Below, piece after piece: positions 1-11,916 of a stretch of 64,000 nucleotides of DNA. A model generated the notes under the pieces. That model was not told the DNA's origin. It made no database searches and saw nothing but the letters and a program-made list of their open reading frames with translations. The stretch covers positions 310,001 through 374,000 of the forward strand of contig QUOL01000011.1 of NCBI GenBank assembly GCA_009761415.1, given 5' to 3'. The stretch comes from Sarcomyxa edulis (taxonomy: Eukaryota; Basidiomycota; Agaricomycetes; Agaricales; Mycenaceae). The translations under genes were made by a program, and so were the position numbers. Numbering within the stretch: the first letter of the stretch is position 1; each line of letters begins with the position of its first letter.

Positions 1-336
1 CGAGTCTGTGGTGTCCTACATACTCCAAGTAATATTATCATTATCATACATCTTTGAATTTATCTTCGTACTGCGTGTTATGGATATCATGAACCTGAAA
101 CCAGTGCGAGCTCGAGTGCCTGCCTTGAGTGGATCGCTAGTAGGAGGACTGCGCGCGATGAACTGCCGAATCGCTGACGCTGACGCGGCTCCACGCCGAT
201 GTCTCCAGTCTGACAGTCATCCCTATTTTGTTAACGTTTTCGCTGACGACTACTTCGGAACATCGATATGTATTTTGTATATATATAACTATCCCACCAC
301 CCCTCACCCTCCCCGATACACACATTCACTGTCAGC
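1..336. other. 5' flank of the DUF676 esterase gene; no gene seen
   Basis: Open frames cross this stretch on both strands but none has a recognisable protein or a plausible exon structure. It is taken as the upstream region of the esterase gene, whose start codon is at 337. A TATA-like run (TATATATAACTA) lies around 278-290, about 50 bases before that ATG, and could be its core promoter. Confidence 0.4.
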
Positions 337-2883
337 ATGTCCCAAATCCACCTCCTAGTCCTAGTCCACGGCATGTGGGGGAACTCCAGGTATGTAACGT
401 CCTACCCCTCTCCCATCTCTCCCATACTCACTCTTACCCTCTTACCCACCCTTCTCACATACCCACCCTCAACCTAACCACTAACCACTAACCACACCCC
501 CACACCCTCAACCTAACCACTAACCACTACCCACCCTCCTCACCCACACCTCCTCACCCACACCCCCTCACCCACACCCACCCAGCAACCTCGCAGAACT
601 AGCACGCGTCATCCGCCTCACATACCCTCCCACCGAAGACGGCATCCAGCTCAGAGTCCTCCTAGCAGAAACGAACCGCGACGACGCGACGTATGATGGG
701 ATTGATTATGGTGGTGAGAGGGTTGCGCAGGAGGTGAGCGCCTACGCCGTTGCGGTTTGCACTTGCACTGGCACAGTTCCCCGCTGCATGTCCCCTGCTG
801 CAGTTTGCACACAGCTGCAGGTGTTACTATAAAGGTCTGATGATGATGCTGATGCTGATGTACTCGACGGCGCTGGATGTAGGTAGAAGACGAAGTCGCG
901 AAAATAACCGCAGAAGGAAACACCGTCACTCGGTTTTCTGTAACGGGATATAGTCTTGGAGGTTTGGTTGCTCGATATCTTATTGGGTGAGTCGTCGTTC
1001 CGTCCATCCCATCCATACCCCCTCACTAACCCCACCCTTCCATCCCACTCCCCACCCCATCTTCCCTCCCTCGTGTTGATCTCCATCCCGTGCTAATCCC
1101 CACCCCTTCCTCTCTCATCTATCCCTCCACCCCTCCTCCCTCCCACCCTTCCCCCCCTTTCCCCCCCCAGCGTCCTCCACCAACACTCCTTCTTCACCCA
1201 CATCCACCCCACCAACTTCACAACCCTCGCCACCCCACACATCGGTCTCCCGCGCTACCCCTCGCTCGTCTCCTCCATCGTGGCGCGGTTGGGTCCGAGG
1301 TTGTTGTCCAGGACGGGGGAGCAGTTTTATTGTGTTGATGCGTGGGGTGGGGAGGGTGGGGAGGGAAAGGGTGGGGGGAAGGAGGGGAAGGATGGGGGGA
1401 GGGGGAAGGGGAAGGGGAGGGGGTTGATTGAGGTTATGGCTGATCCTGGTGAGTACGAGCAGATGGTATCCAAGGGCATTCAGTTAGAAGGGTTATTGGT
1501 TTTGTAGATCGGATATTTTATCAAGCTCTAGTGCAGTTCAAACATATCAGGATATACGCAAACGCGTGAGTACCGTTCCCATTATCCTCCCAGTCCTCCT
1601 CCTACCTTACACCCTCCGTATTTTACACCAAATCTCTCACTCTCTCGCAACTCCTCTTTGTGTTCGCGATTACATGCTCATGCTCATCCTGATAATCCCC
1701 GCGCTCATACAATGATAATCCTCCCCGTGCTCACGCTCACGATTCTGAAACTAACAACGACATATAACACACACAGAATAAACGACATAACAGTCCCCTA
1801 CGTAACAGCAGCCATCGAATCTCAAGATCCGTTCGCTGAAGCGGCTACGAATGGGATACAGATGTGCGTCCCTGTTCCGTCCATCGTCGTTCTCATCCTC
1901 CCCTTCTAACTAACCGTACCCATCCACCTCCCCATCCCCGTTCTCGTTCTCATCCCCATATCCACTAATACCTCCCGCAGAGAGCTAGACCCAAAATACG
2001 CCCCCCTAATAAAATCCTACCACATCCCCCCAACACCACCCACACCCACACCCAAACCCCCCATCCTCTCACCAAAGTGGTTCCGCAGCCTTGGTCCGAG
2101 TAGACCGTTGTTGCCGCCTTTTTTGCAGTTGAGGTTTCCTTTTAATTTGGTGAGTGCGAGTGTTTTGTGTTGTGTTTTGTGGTGTATGGGATGGGATGGT
2201 GCGGGATGCTCGTGTATCAATCAAGTCCAAAATCCAACTCTCAATTCAACTACAATCCCAAATCTCAATGCTAATCCTTTTGTATTTTGCAGGCAATATA
2301 CACACTCCTCCCCCTCCTCCTCCCCCTCGCCCTAACCCTCGCCCTCCTCCGCCTCCACCTCTCCTCCCGCTCCTCCCGTGCCCGCATCGAGTCGCTGAAG
2401 AAGGACGCGGGGCATGAACGCACGCTGGTTCATATATTGGCGCATTTGGAGAGGGCGGTGGAGGTGGAGGTGGGGGAGTTGATTGAGGGTGATGGGGAGG
2501 GTGAGATTGATGGGGAGGGTGGGGAGGGAGGGGAGGGAGAGGCACTGGAAGGTGATAGCACGCCGACGGCAGATGGGTCACCACCTCCCGACGACACCAA
2601 ACCCTCTCCCACCTCCCCCACCTCCAAATCCTCCAAACTAAAATCCCTCCTCCACAAACCCACCAAACCCCACCCCCCACCACACCAACCCATCCTAACC
2701 GCCCCCCAACTCCGGTGCATCGCCTCTCTCAACTCAATCCCCCACCTCCGAAAGGAGCTGGGATATTTTCCGAATTTCCGGAACGCACATGCTGTGATCG
2801 TTTGTCGTGATATGAAGAGGTTTAAGGCGCATGGGGTGGGGGAGGGGGTTGTGCGGCATTGGGCTGATGGGTTTGTGCTGTGA
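337..2883 (+). CDS. DUF676 family serine esterase / lipase (Lpl1/Rog1-like)
   Basis: This is an alpha/beta-hydrolase of the DUF676 family, which includes the yeast lipid-droplet phospholipase Lpl1 and the putative lipase Rog1. The ATG at 337 opens with the strand-plus-oxyanion segment LLVLVHGMWGN, and the nucleophile elbow GYSLGG (G-x-S-x-G) lies near 945-965. Further exons give a TLATPHIGLPRYP block near 1220-1260, FYCVDAW near 1325-1345 and LIEVMADP near 1422-1446. An INDITVPYVTA block follows near 1780-1810, then a hydrophobic, probably membrane-associating segment (LLPLLLPLALTLALL, about 2300-2350) and the C-terminal RHWADGFVL. About six introns are inferred from GT/AG borders. A Gly/Lys/Glu-rich stretch is inserted between FYCVDAW and LIEVMADP. 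Substrate and location are inferred from the family only. Confidence 0.85.
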
Positions 2884-3540
2884 GTGGGAGGGGGGGAGGG
2901 AGGGTGGGTGGGAGGTGTGGGTGTACTAGGAGGAGAGGGAATGGGATGTTCGCTTTCTGATGAGTGGTTATGAGTCGAGGTTGGAGGGCAGGGGCAGGGG
3001 AGGCTTGTTTATTTATTTTATTCTTAGATTCACTTCACTTCACTTCACTTCACACCGATACCTATGCTATGCAGAGTACTGCAGCTACAGCTGAGGTGGT
3101 AGATACCTATACACGATATCGACGAGTTTCGAGGATTGAATTTGAAGGACTTTCTGTCGATCGGTCTGACGCGTCTTGGTCACGGTCTTCCTATCGCTTT
3201 CTTCCTCGGAGCTCGTTGAAGTATGGTCTATAGCTACTACTATTTGTTCAGGACCACGACGTTGTTTCGGTCAACGCCTCTGGATGATCATGTAGTTTGA
3301 GATAGAACGAGAGGCACGCGTACTGACTTATAAGCATGTCGCCCATCTCTACATCCAAGAAAACTTAGGATCGTCGGTCGTGCCGGGAATCTGATGTCCT
3401 CCATCCACCTCTCGGTTTTGCTCTTGGTCTTTGGTCTTGATACACAGCCTGTGCAGTAGATTCTAGGTAAGTACTTACTTTGAGCGTGCCCTCTTCCCAA
3501 CCTCTCTGATGCATGTCTTACACCGATCTACTTAGCTGAA
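2884..3540. other. Intergenic; (TTCAC)5 microsatellite, no gene seen
   Basis: No exon-like reading frame with a recognisable product was found. Five perfect TTCAC units occur at 3029-3053. The segment separates the intact esterase gene from its decayed paralogue. Confidence 0.5.
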
Positions 3541-4395
3541 ATGACGCGTCTCATATGGTCGAAGCACTTCCAGGCTTAGGCTATAGACTCTGCAGAATTA
3601 ACGGACTATCCGTTCGCTACGGTGACGCGATTGCTGTAATCGAGACTGAGGACGGAGTCCCTTGCTGGACGGGAGGGATGTCAACGGTATAGGCATAGAA
3701 ACGTGCGTTCATTTTTTTCTATCTTACTTTCAGTGAATCAGACCCAACCTACGCTCTGACTGTTGACAGAATCTCATCATATCCCACACACCCAATCCAA
3801 AGTCCTCCCAAGACTCACCTCCCTCTCGCCCAGCTGGTTCGTACACTCAACCCCGAGTGACCCCTTCTTCACCCCTTCCTTCGCCTTGGGTTTCCGTTCA
3901 ATCTCCTGAGTCTCAAGTATGCGCTCCTTATATGTATTCCTCAGTCCTCTGCACACCTTCTACCAGGATGTGACGTCATCCCCCCAGAAAAAGACAGCTT
4001 GTATACGCCTGTCTTCCGTTCAAACTCCCATTCACCCTGCTCTTGGTCTCTTCCGACTTCAGGTCTCTGTCCGTTTCCTCTCGTGCGCGAATCGAATCTC
4101 GTCAACGTCGTCAGAGTCTTAGACTCCTCACTGGCAGATGCATCCGGATCCACATCAGACCTACGACTAGCATCGATAATGCAGTTTCTCCCCCACCCTG
4201 TCAACCCATTCCAAGCGCCTTCTAAAGCAGTATGACTGCGTCTATGAATGCTATATTACAACTGGACAATTTATTGAAAGCGTTCAGGCGACTTATGCTA
4301 TTATTGTGTCGCGGAATAGTATCAAGCGCGATAAGTCGCGTGAGGCTGGGCGGGGCGTTATCAGGCAGTGGGCGGATCACTTTGCTTTGTGGTAC
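3541..4395 (+). pseudogene. Decayed partial paralogue of the adjacent DUF676 esterase
   Basis: Three segments match the 3' part of the neighbouring gene in the same order. The block at 3598-3660 (INGLSVRYGDAIAVIE) matches INDITVPYVTAAIE. The block near 3820-3905 (LSPSWF...PFFTPSFALGFR) matches LSPKWF...LLPPFLQLRFPF. Near 4075-4100 SSRARIES is shared exactly, and near 4250-4390 AIIVSRN...GRGVIRQWADHFAL matches AVIVCRD...GEGVVRHWADGFVL. The pieces are in different frames with stops between them. No counterpart of the N-terminal catalytic half (HGMWGN, GYSLGG) was found upstream. It looks like a truncated tandem duplicate in decay. A diverged gene with many introns is less likely because the nucleophile region is missing. 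Confidence 0.65.
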
Positions 4396-4953
4396 ATATA
4401 TGGTATGGACTGGAGGTGTTGTTGTACCCTTTTGGATCTATGTGGGCTTCTTTTTGGCTTCTTCGACGAACATCGGTGAGTACTCACTGATACAGAAATG
4501 CTGATTAGAATCCATTTCTTTGTTTCCCGCCTTAGCAACACCAACGTACACGTACATCTGATGGGAACGTTTATTATCTCTGATCTGGAGCACCCACAAG
4601 CATAGATAACTCTGCTTCTGATACACAATAATCGCGTCCATTCTTTTCGTGAAGGACGTTGGCACGTGATTTTGATTTACGCGTTCTCGCCTCCTGGGTG
4701 CAACGCACGAAGAGCACGACAACGGTGATGCCGTCTTTCAGAGGAGGTGTGTGTCTATATATGTGTATGTATACTATTCATGGAAACTGAATGCCTCGAC
4801 GCGTGTATTCCTGCCGGTATTAAAGCCTTGAGGTCCCAAACTTCCTCCTTGTCCCCGTTCCCCCCTCGACTTCAATCACGATCTACGGTGTTGTTGTGCC
4901 ATCAATAGACTCTGTCTACACACTCGAATACTGATAACTTGCCACGTCCTTCG
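4396..4953. other. Intergenic; no gene seen
   Basis: Nothing recognisable on either strand. The last 100 bases are pyrimidine-rich, as expected for a fungal 5' untranslated region leading to the ATG at 4954. Confidence 0.4.
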
Positions 4954-7096
4954 ATGCCTCAAACCCGAACTGAAAAGCCTTCGCGGCCTCGTACCCGAGC
5001 ATCTACTGCGCGAGAGGCTGCTGCTAATCGCAGATCGCCGACTCCAGAACCGACATTGCGTACTCGCAGACGCAACCTCAAAAGGTCATTTCGGCCTACT
5101 AATCTCCACCGTTGGTCCTCTCATAGCACATCATATACTGTGTAGAAACCTCTAACTATGACAACCTTAGAACTTCTCTACACCTTACGGTCTCTTCCCC
5201 TTGGACCGGATGGCCTCCCGGTTCATCATTCGTATCAGTCAACGATACTACCCAACAGTGTGTGTCCATAGTACTCTGTACAGATCGATCGGTTCTGATA
5301 TCGCACTTTGTAGTTCTCAAGTTCGCAAGCGAACACAAACTGAGAGCAATGTCCCATCATATCTTCGCAGCAGTCCAGAATCTGGTACGTCCTCTCTTTA
5401 CTTGTCGATGCTTCATATGTCTCATGACTACCTGATCCTCTTCTAGCTGGAGTACGAATACATAGAGATGAAACTAATTCCCGATGACGATACATATACG
5501 ATTAGAGTCCGAAGAAAACTTCAGGACAAGTAAGACTCTTCCATTCCTCTCTCGTTGACCTGCAAACTCTAACATGGTACTACTATAGACTGGATGAGAC
5601 TGACGCGGAACTGGCAGCCTCAGGGAAACCGTTCGCAACCGAAAGACAAAGGTTCATAGAATACAGCTCGATTATCAATCGGAAAATCGAAGTCTTCAAA
5701 ACCTTTAGCGTGATGGAGAAGGTCGGTACTTTCGCCTCTGTGGCTTGTCATGTCGGTAGTTGATTGTGGTTTAGGTCCTTTTGAGCCGTGAAAAGTATAA
5801 GGCTGCGGCGAGTCATGCTGCTAGCGGAAGGGACGGTTCTGATAGCGACGATGGGTACAAACTTTCTATGTTCTTCCCTGTGACTCTCACTGACATATCT
5901 CCTTCACAGCCATGATACCGAACTAGAGACAGACTCTAACGTCGGACCATCCTCTAGTGCCATCCACTTGTATGTCTTCAATTCCCCCTGATTTAAGTGT
6001 ACTTACTCAATTGAGATCCTAGAAATGCCACCACCAGCGAATCTCCTATGAACACTTATGCTGCAGGTACAATCCCAATACCTGAGTCTGTGTAAGTATC
6101 TCGATTATCTACCAAGTCTTTTCTCTGACCGCATTCTAGACCCATGATAACGCCTGCGCGTCGGAGACCGACCACTCCAATGATGGATCCAGCTGCAGCA
6201 TATCCAACTCCAGACAGCGAACCACGCCGCTGCCGCACGACGACATCTTATGCATCATTACCTAGCCCTGTATCTCCTTCCCATACAGGGCCAAGTCCAA
6301 CCTATGAGGAGGAAATTGACGATGATGACGACGACATGGATGATCGGCCTATCTCAATCCCCGCAGCTCTGACGGCCGTGCATGCTGATCGTCAGACTCA
6401 GACAGAAGAATCTGGCGATAACAATGGAGACGAAGACGAGGATCCGTTTTACGGACCGTTTCCTCCTACGATAGATCAGTATTGGGATCTCAGCACAAAT
6501 CTTGACATGGTCTACGGCTTTGTAAGTGATTTGCCTGTAATATCTCAATATTTCCCAGACTGACCTGGAAATTTCTCTAGTACGAACAACTCGAAGAAGA
6601 GCATGACGTTCTTGAAAGAGAACATGGTCTCCTCAAGACAAGCCACGCTGATTTACGAACAGAACATCTGCATACTCATCAATCTTACAAGGAGGTGATT
6701 ATACTTCCTAATCACCACTCTCTTCGACTTCTCAATATTCTCATTTCGTAGGCTTTAGGGCGTCTCCGACTCATAGAGATTCAGCAGGCGGATACTCTAC
6801 AACACCTAGAGAAGTCAACGGATGACCTGTCGAGACTACGACAAGAGGTTGACGACTTGCAAGCTATCTTTAGTCGGTTGAGGCCTGAGACTACATTCAT
6901 TGGCCCGCAGGATCGCGAGGTTGCGCTGAGGATGGCCGAAGACAGGTTGGACGCATTTGAACGGTTGGAGATCGAAAACCAGCTCCTACGTGAACAAGTA
7001 GCAGAACAGGAAACGGAGATATTCTCGCATAAGAGATTGCTAAGGTATATTCAGGGATTAAGTCTCGCGGATGTTGGTAATCTGCCTCCTCAATGA
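4954..7096 (+). CDS. Uncharacterised protein with C-terminal coiled coil
   Basis: No family was recognised. From the ATG at 4954 a basic, Arg/Pro/Thr-rich N-terminus is followed by an exon from about 5171 to 5382 and then by exons reading LEYEYIEMKLIPDDD, LDETDAELAASGKPF and VLLSREKYKAAASH. A Ser/Pro-rich middle (about 6142-6300) leads into an acidic run EEEIDDDDDDMDD and a segment around DPFYGPFPPTIDQYWDL. The last exons (about 6581-7096) are rich in Glu, Leu and Arg with heptad-like spacing (YEQLEEEHDVLEREHG; LDAFERLEIENQLLREQ), a likely coiled coil. About nine short introns are inferred, so exon borders in the first third are uncertain. It could be a scaffold or a DNA/RNA-associated protein, but nothing visible decides this. 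Confidence 0.6.
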
Positions 7097-7256
7097 TCGT
7101 CACGGTACGCGACTTGCTACATTGGTATGCATGACGAGACTCTGCTACCTTACTGTACTGTATGTAATATATGTATTCATTCCAATAATATGTACATGTA
7201 GATACTAGTCCTAGGCTGTATCAGGTGACCTGAGTAGGTTGTTTTGTTGGTACAGT

Positions 7257-7277
7257 ACGCGACGGTAACGCGACGGT
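7257..7277 (+). promoter_or_regulatory. Direct repeat ACGCGACGGT upstream of PSO2/SNM1
   Basis: ACGCGACGGT occurs twice, at 7257-7266 and 7268-7277, about 90-110 bases before the PSO2 start. The ACGCG core resembles the MluI cell-cycle box bound by fungal MBF. Function is inferred from that resemblance only. Confidence 0.35.
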
Positions 7278-7368
7278 CACATGTCATTTATTTTCCGATT
7301 ATAGCGAAAATGATCGTTGACCTCCTGAATCGACACCTAGACTGTTCGTCTTTCGTTTATTATCGTTC

Positions 7369-10194
7369 ATGGCTACATCAAAGAAAGGACGTTTCAAGAC
7401 TGCTATCAAGACTTCTCAATCTACTACTTTGCTCAATTTCTTCACTCCAGGGACCGCATCTTCGAGTTCCAAGTCGAGCAAAGCTCTGAGCGTAAAAAAG
7501 CCTTTCAACGCAAAATCCGAAACAAAAGGCCAACCTACAGTCTGCAAATCTCGCCCCTCTACATCTCCTGAGGACATCATTATCATTGACTCTGATGATG
7601 ATGGCTATACTCCAGTGGTAACAAACAAGAAAAGGAGACGAGTCAGCACAAGCTCAGGGGAAGTCGAATTCGTCGAGGGGGTCGTTGTCGAACGCAAACT
7701 GGCCAACAAGACCAATATCAGACATGCGCAGAACTCTAGGTTACAGATCTTCTCAGAGGGGAAAGGGGAGCATTCGATAACCAGGAAGTCTCTAGTTGAT
7801 GCTGTCCAGCCAATCTCGTTCGGTGACCCTTCGTTTCCTGTGGGCTCCACGAAGGAGTCATATCACAGCGCTTCCCTGGAGGTGGCGCCTTCCCCGAATA
7901 CAATTTCTTTCGGAGATCCTACACTGCTACCCGGTCGCATTCTATTGAACTCTTCAAATGAGTGCAGTGCATCTTCTGCGATCCCTCCTTGTCTAGATGA
8001 TTCTGCAGATAACAGTATCGCAATCGACATTGACCTGAGCGAAGAATGGGGTACAGGTGACGATGAACAGGTTTTGGTCGAAGATCATGGTGACCAAGAT
8101 TTTGATGACCTGGATGAAATGGCAGCAGAACCGCTAGACAACCTTGCTTCATGTCCTGTCTGTGAAAGACAGTTACCAGCAGTCGTAAGTCCCCAGCACG
8201 AATCAAACATCACTCGGTTCTGAGCAATGGCTTTCTTTCAGGGAATTGAAGAACATGTGAATCAGTGCCTAGCCACAACTCCATCCACCTCTTCTCCAGT
8301 ACTGCACCCATCGTCCTCAACTATCTCCCGTGCTCCTAAAGTACCTCAAACCCTGATTCCACTCTCTTCCCTGCAAACCCCTCACATGCACGGCCCAGTC
8401 CAACTTCAGAGCTGTGACGGAAAGACAAAGTCTAGCGGTAGCAATGCGTTTTCCCTCCTCATGACATCGCACAAGGAAAATGAAGCATGGAAAGAAGCGT
8501 CTGTAGCTGAAGACCGGAACTTCCGTCCGACAAAAGGGAACGGCGGAAGGAGGAAAGCACCGTTCTACAAAATTCTCCAAGGCATGCCTATTGCTGTCGA
8601 CGCTTTCCGCTACGGTACTATACCCGGTGTCACAGCCTACTTTCTAACGTATGTATATCTAATATGCTAAGCCGTTCGTTGCTGACACTGCGTTTTCTAT
8701 TAGGCATGCACATTCTGACCATTACACAAACCTTGCCTCGAATTGGAAGAGTGGACCCATATATTGTTCTGGTCTGTTTCTCAAAAATTAATCTGATATT
8801 ATCAGCTAACACCTGGATTCAGAGGGAACTGCAAATTTAATCATCCACATGCTGTCGGTGGACCCCAAATGGGTCCACCCTCTCCCCTGGAACGTCCCGA
8901 CCATCATTCCAGATACAGGCGGTGTGCGCGTTACACTGATTGAAGCCAACCATTGTCCGTCTCGCCGTTTACGCCGTTCAAACCACAACTAATACTTGTC
9001 TATTTGCAGGTCCAGGATCCTGTCTATTCTTCTATGAGGGGCTACAAACCGTCAACGCAGGCGACAGTGCCTACAAATCAGCATTCATTGGATCCTCTAA
9101 GACCTTCCGGTATCTTCATTGTGGTGATTTTCGCGCTTCTCCGCGGCATGTACAGCATCCTGCGGTCAAAGGAAAACACATCGATCATATATATCTGGAC
9201 ACAACCTACCTGGATCCGAAATATACGTTCCCGCCACAGCCGCAGGTGATATCTGCATGTGCGGAGTTGGCTGCGAGGCTTGTAAGTGGTTTGTCGGTAG
9301 AGGATGGCAGTAAGAAGATCTCGACCATGGATAGTTGGGTCAAAGCTTCGCCAGGGAAAGATAAAGACAAAGAGAAGGCGAAGGAAAACATCCTTGTTGT
9401 GGTTGGGTGCGTCGACTCCCAGCTATACTGTGTCTCTCACTTTTACTGATCATGTCTACAGAACATATTCAATCGGCAAAGAACGCATAGTCAAAGGTAA
9501 TAATCTATTGCAACGTCCTTACTATCGTTTCGCTTGATTGACTGTCCTTTTGTCTAATAGCAATCGCACATGCACTTCATTCCAAAGTATACTGTGACCC
9601 CCGTAAAACGGCAATCCTACGCTGTCAGGCAGATCCCGAACTACACGCACTCCTCACTTCCAATCCGTTGGACGCAAGCGTTCATATTGTACCTCTAGGT
9701 ACAATCACGTCGGACAAGCTGAAGCCCTATGTTGCCCGCTTCAAAGGCAAGTTCTCAAGAGCTATTGGGTTTCGCCCTACAGGCTGGACGTATGTCATTT
9801 CCTTTCTCTGTTCGTTATCGTAGCGGCTGATCTGATTCGTTTTCTCTGCTACTCAAGATACACTCAACCCGCAGGAACAGACCAGATGCCTTCCATCGCA
9901 TCGATCATATCTCGCTCGCAACAACGTACATTCACGTACGCAAACCTGCGACCTGCACGAAATTCCACACCTGCGCTGCAATTATATGGAGTGCCATATT
10001 CTGAACATTCGTCCTTTTTTGAACTGACTTGTTTCGCGATGTCTGTGGACTGGGGAAGGATGATTGCGACAGTGAATGTTGGTAGTGAGAACTCACGAGG
10101 AAAGATGGGCAAGTGGTTCGAGAAATGGGAGGTGGAAAAGAAGAAGAGGGGTAAAGGGGAGATAGTTCCTTATAGACATGCGGATTATTGGTAG
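7369..10194 (+). CDS. PSO2: DNA interstrand-crosslink repair nuclease, PSO2/SNM1 family
   Basis: A metallo-beta-lactamase/beta-CASP 5'-exonuclease that processes interstrand crosslinks in the nucleus. The N-terminus is basic, with a PIP-like STTLLNFF around residue 19, which may be a PCNA contact. A UBZ4-type ubiquitin-binding finger is split by an intron ([11 protein letters not shown] then EEHVNQC, about 8152-8268). The catalytic core follows: [15 protein letters not shown] near 8562-8610, the metal motif HAHSDHY (8703-8723), IEANHCPGS (exon junction near 8955-9015), [10 protein letters not shown] (9117-9146) and [11 protein letters not shown]. The beta-CASP part has [20 protein letters not shown] and [12 protein letters not shown]. 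All metal-ligand motifs look intact. About seven introns are inferred. The stop is TAG at 10192-10194. The gene converges on the eS4 gene. Confidence 0.93.
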
Positions 10195-10418
10195 TCTTGT
10201 CCTGTTCGTATTTTCATGATATATCTGTGCCAATCCATCCATAGATTGCATGACAGTCCCTCTTTGAGGGGAAGAACATAGGGAGAAAGAAATAAGAATA
10301 TGCAGATTACAAGACCGCCAATTTGCATGCATAGATAAAATTTTTGCGTCAAGTGGAATCAAGCATACAAAACATGGCATATGAAGGAAAGAAGAACCGA
10401 CATGAGGTACCAGTTCGT

Positions 10419-11546
10419 CTACTCAGCAGCCCGCTGTTTCCTTCTGACATCTCTCTCCTCAGAAATCGTCAGCTTGGTACCCTTGCCCTTCGGCAGCGAG
10501 ATCCAAGGCTTGATACCCTCACCAATAACGAAAATGTTCGTTACCCTGAGCGAAAAATAAGAAGTAAGTCAGCGAATTATGTGGATCCGACCGCAATTTT
10601 GACGCACCGGGTAGCGAATGTTCGGTCCAAAGAATCTTTCACATGCACGATATCGAAACCTCCGATGTGCTTCTCCCGGTGAACAATAACACCAGCCCTC
10701 CCCATGTTACGTCCCCCAGTGATCATAACAATGTTTCCAGTGTCGAATTTGACGAAGTCGACAATTTTGCCCTGCTCGAGGTCGAATTTGACGGTGTCGT
10801 TGGCACGAATGGCAGGGTCGGGGTACCGGATGGTGCGGCCGTCGTGGGTAACCACATGGGGAACACCCTTGGCACCAATGTCTACGCGACGGACTTTGAG
10901 GAGTTTGTAGGTAGCTTCCTCAGGTGTGATACGGTGGATGGTGAAGCGACCCTTGACATCGTACAACAGACGGAAGTGCTCGCCCGACTTTTCAATGGAA
11001 ATGACGTCTGAATTTGATAGGCTATATTAGAGAAATTGGCATGTTAGTTTTACTGATAAGCACGTACCCATGAATCCAGCGGGGTAGGTAGCATCGGTGC
11101 GGACTTTGTTGTCGATTTTGATCAAGCGCTGCTTAACGATAGCAGTGACCTCACGTCCGGTCAAAGCGTACTTTAGCCTGTTGCGCAAGAAGATGGTGAG
11201 GGGGAGACATTCGCGGAGCTTATGGGGACCGGGGGAAGGACGGGGAGCCTATTGTAACACGTTTAGACTCCATTTCGCCGAAAAAACATAGAATGCGCAC
11301 ATAAGTTCCACTGAGCTTGTCGAGCATCCATGAGGATGGGGCGTGAAGACGCTTGAGATGCTTTTTGGGTCCTCGTGCCTAGCGAAAGAAGGAGAGTCAG
11401 ATAGGATGAAAAACGAGTCCAGCCAATCGAGACAAGTTCAAGGTCATCCCAGACGGAGAGTTGGCATCCATCGAAATTGACCAGCGAAACGGGATTGGAC
11501 TGGAATGAAGGGATGCGAGACGACAAGATAAAGCGATACGGACCAT
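10419..11546 (-). CDS. RPS4: 40S ribosomal protein S4 (eS4)
   Basis: Cytosolic small-subunit ribosomal protein. Minus-strand exons read [98 protein letters not shown] and [18 protein letters not shown], covering the S4-N, S4, central and KOW regions of eS4. The ATG (11544-11546) is an exon by itself: the intron starts directly after it and the next exon begins with the Ala codon near 11381. This keeps the universal start M-A-R-G-P-K-K. Further introns lie near 11250-11298, 11010-11066 and 10555-10605. The stop codon is at 10419-10421. Confidence 0.95.
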
Positions 11547-11916
11547 GTTGGGCTAGAAAAAAAGAAAATTAATGGAGGACGGCGTTGACGACGAGCTGGC
11601 GTGGATTTCGCGGATATCTTGAGCAAGGAGCGTGACATTCTCGGCACATGTCACATTATGTCACATCGGTCGATTCCACCGTAAATCGTCCTGACATCCT
11701 CTTACTACGATAAACGTCTTCAGTGACTATGAAAGGTATGTTTCCTCAAGAAGTCACCTTCGATGCATCAGCGCCCCGCAGAGATTCTCTCTCGAATGTT
11801 TCTCTGTTTCTTTAGGCCAATACTGACAATTCTTTGTTCACTTTCTCTTGCTTCTACTCACTCAACTACTCACTCGACGAGTCTCACGCGACTGCTCACT
11901 CCCAACTCCTAACAGA
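11547..11916. other. Intergenic between eS4 and the FunK1 kinase
   Basis: Divergent promoter region. It is pyrimidine-rich from about 11810 to 11910. An ATG at 11731 followed by a good donor (AAAGGTATG) could be a short first exon of the kinase gene, but joining it to the exon at 11917 does not keep the frame with the borders I can see. Confidence 0.35.

Noticed and set aside
430..590. CCTAACCACTAACCACTAACC-like repeats resembling telomeric or interstitial telomere DNA
   Set aside because: Units are irregular and do not match the fungal TTAGGG/CCCTAA repeat; they are low-complexity intron sequence.
2246..2683. Long proline-rich minus-strand frame opposite the esterase gene
   Set aside because: It is the antisense shadow of the purine-rich coding strand; codon content is only Pro/His/Ser/Gly runs.
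11385..11440. Possible box C/D snoRNA in the first eS4 intron (GGATGACC ... CTGACT)
   Set aside because: The C box does not match RTGATGA and no terminal stem is evident.
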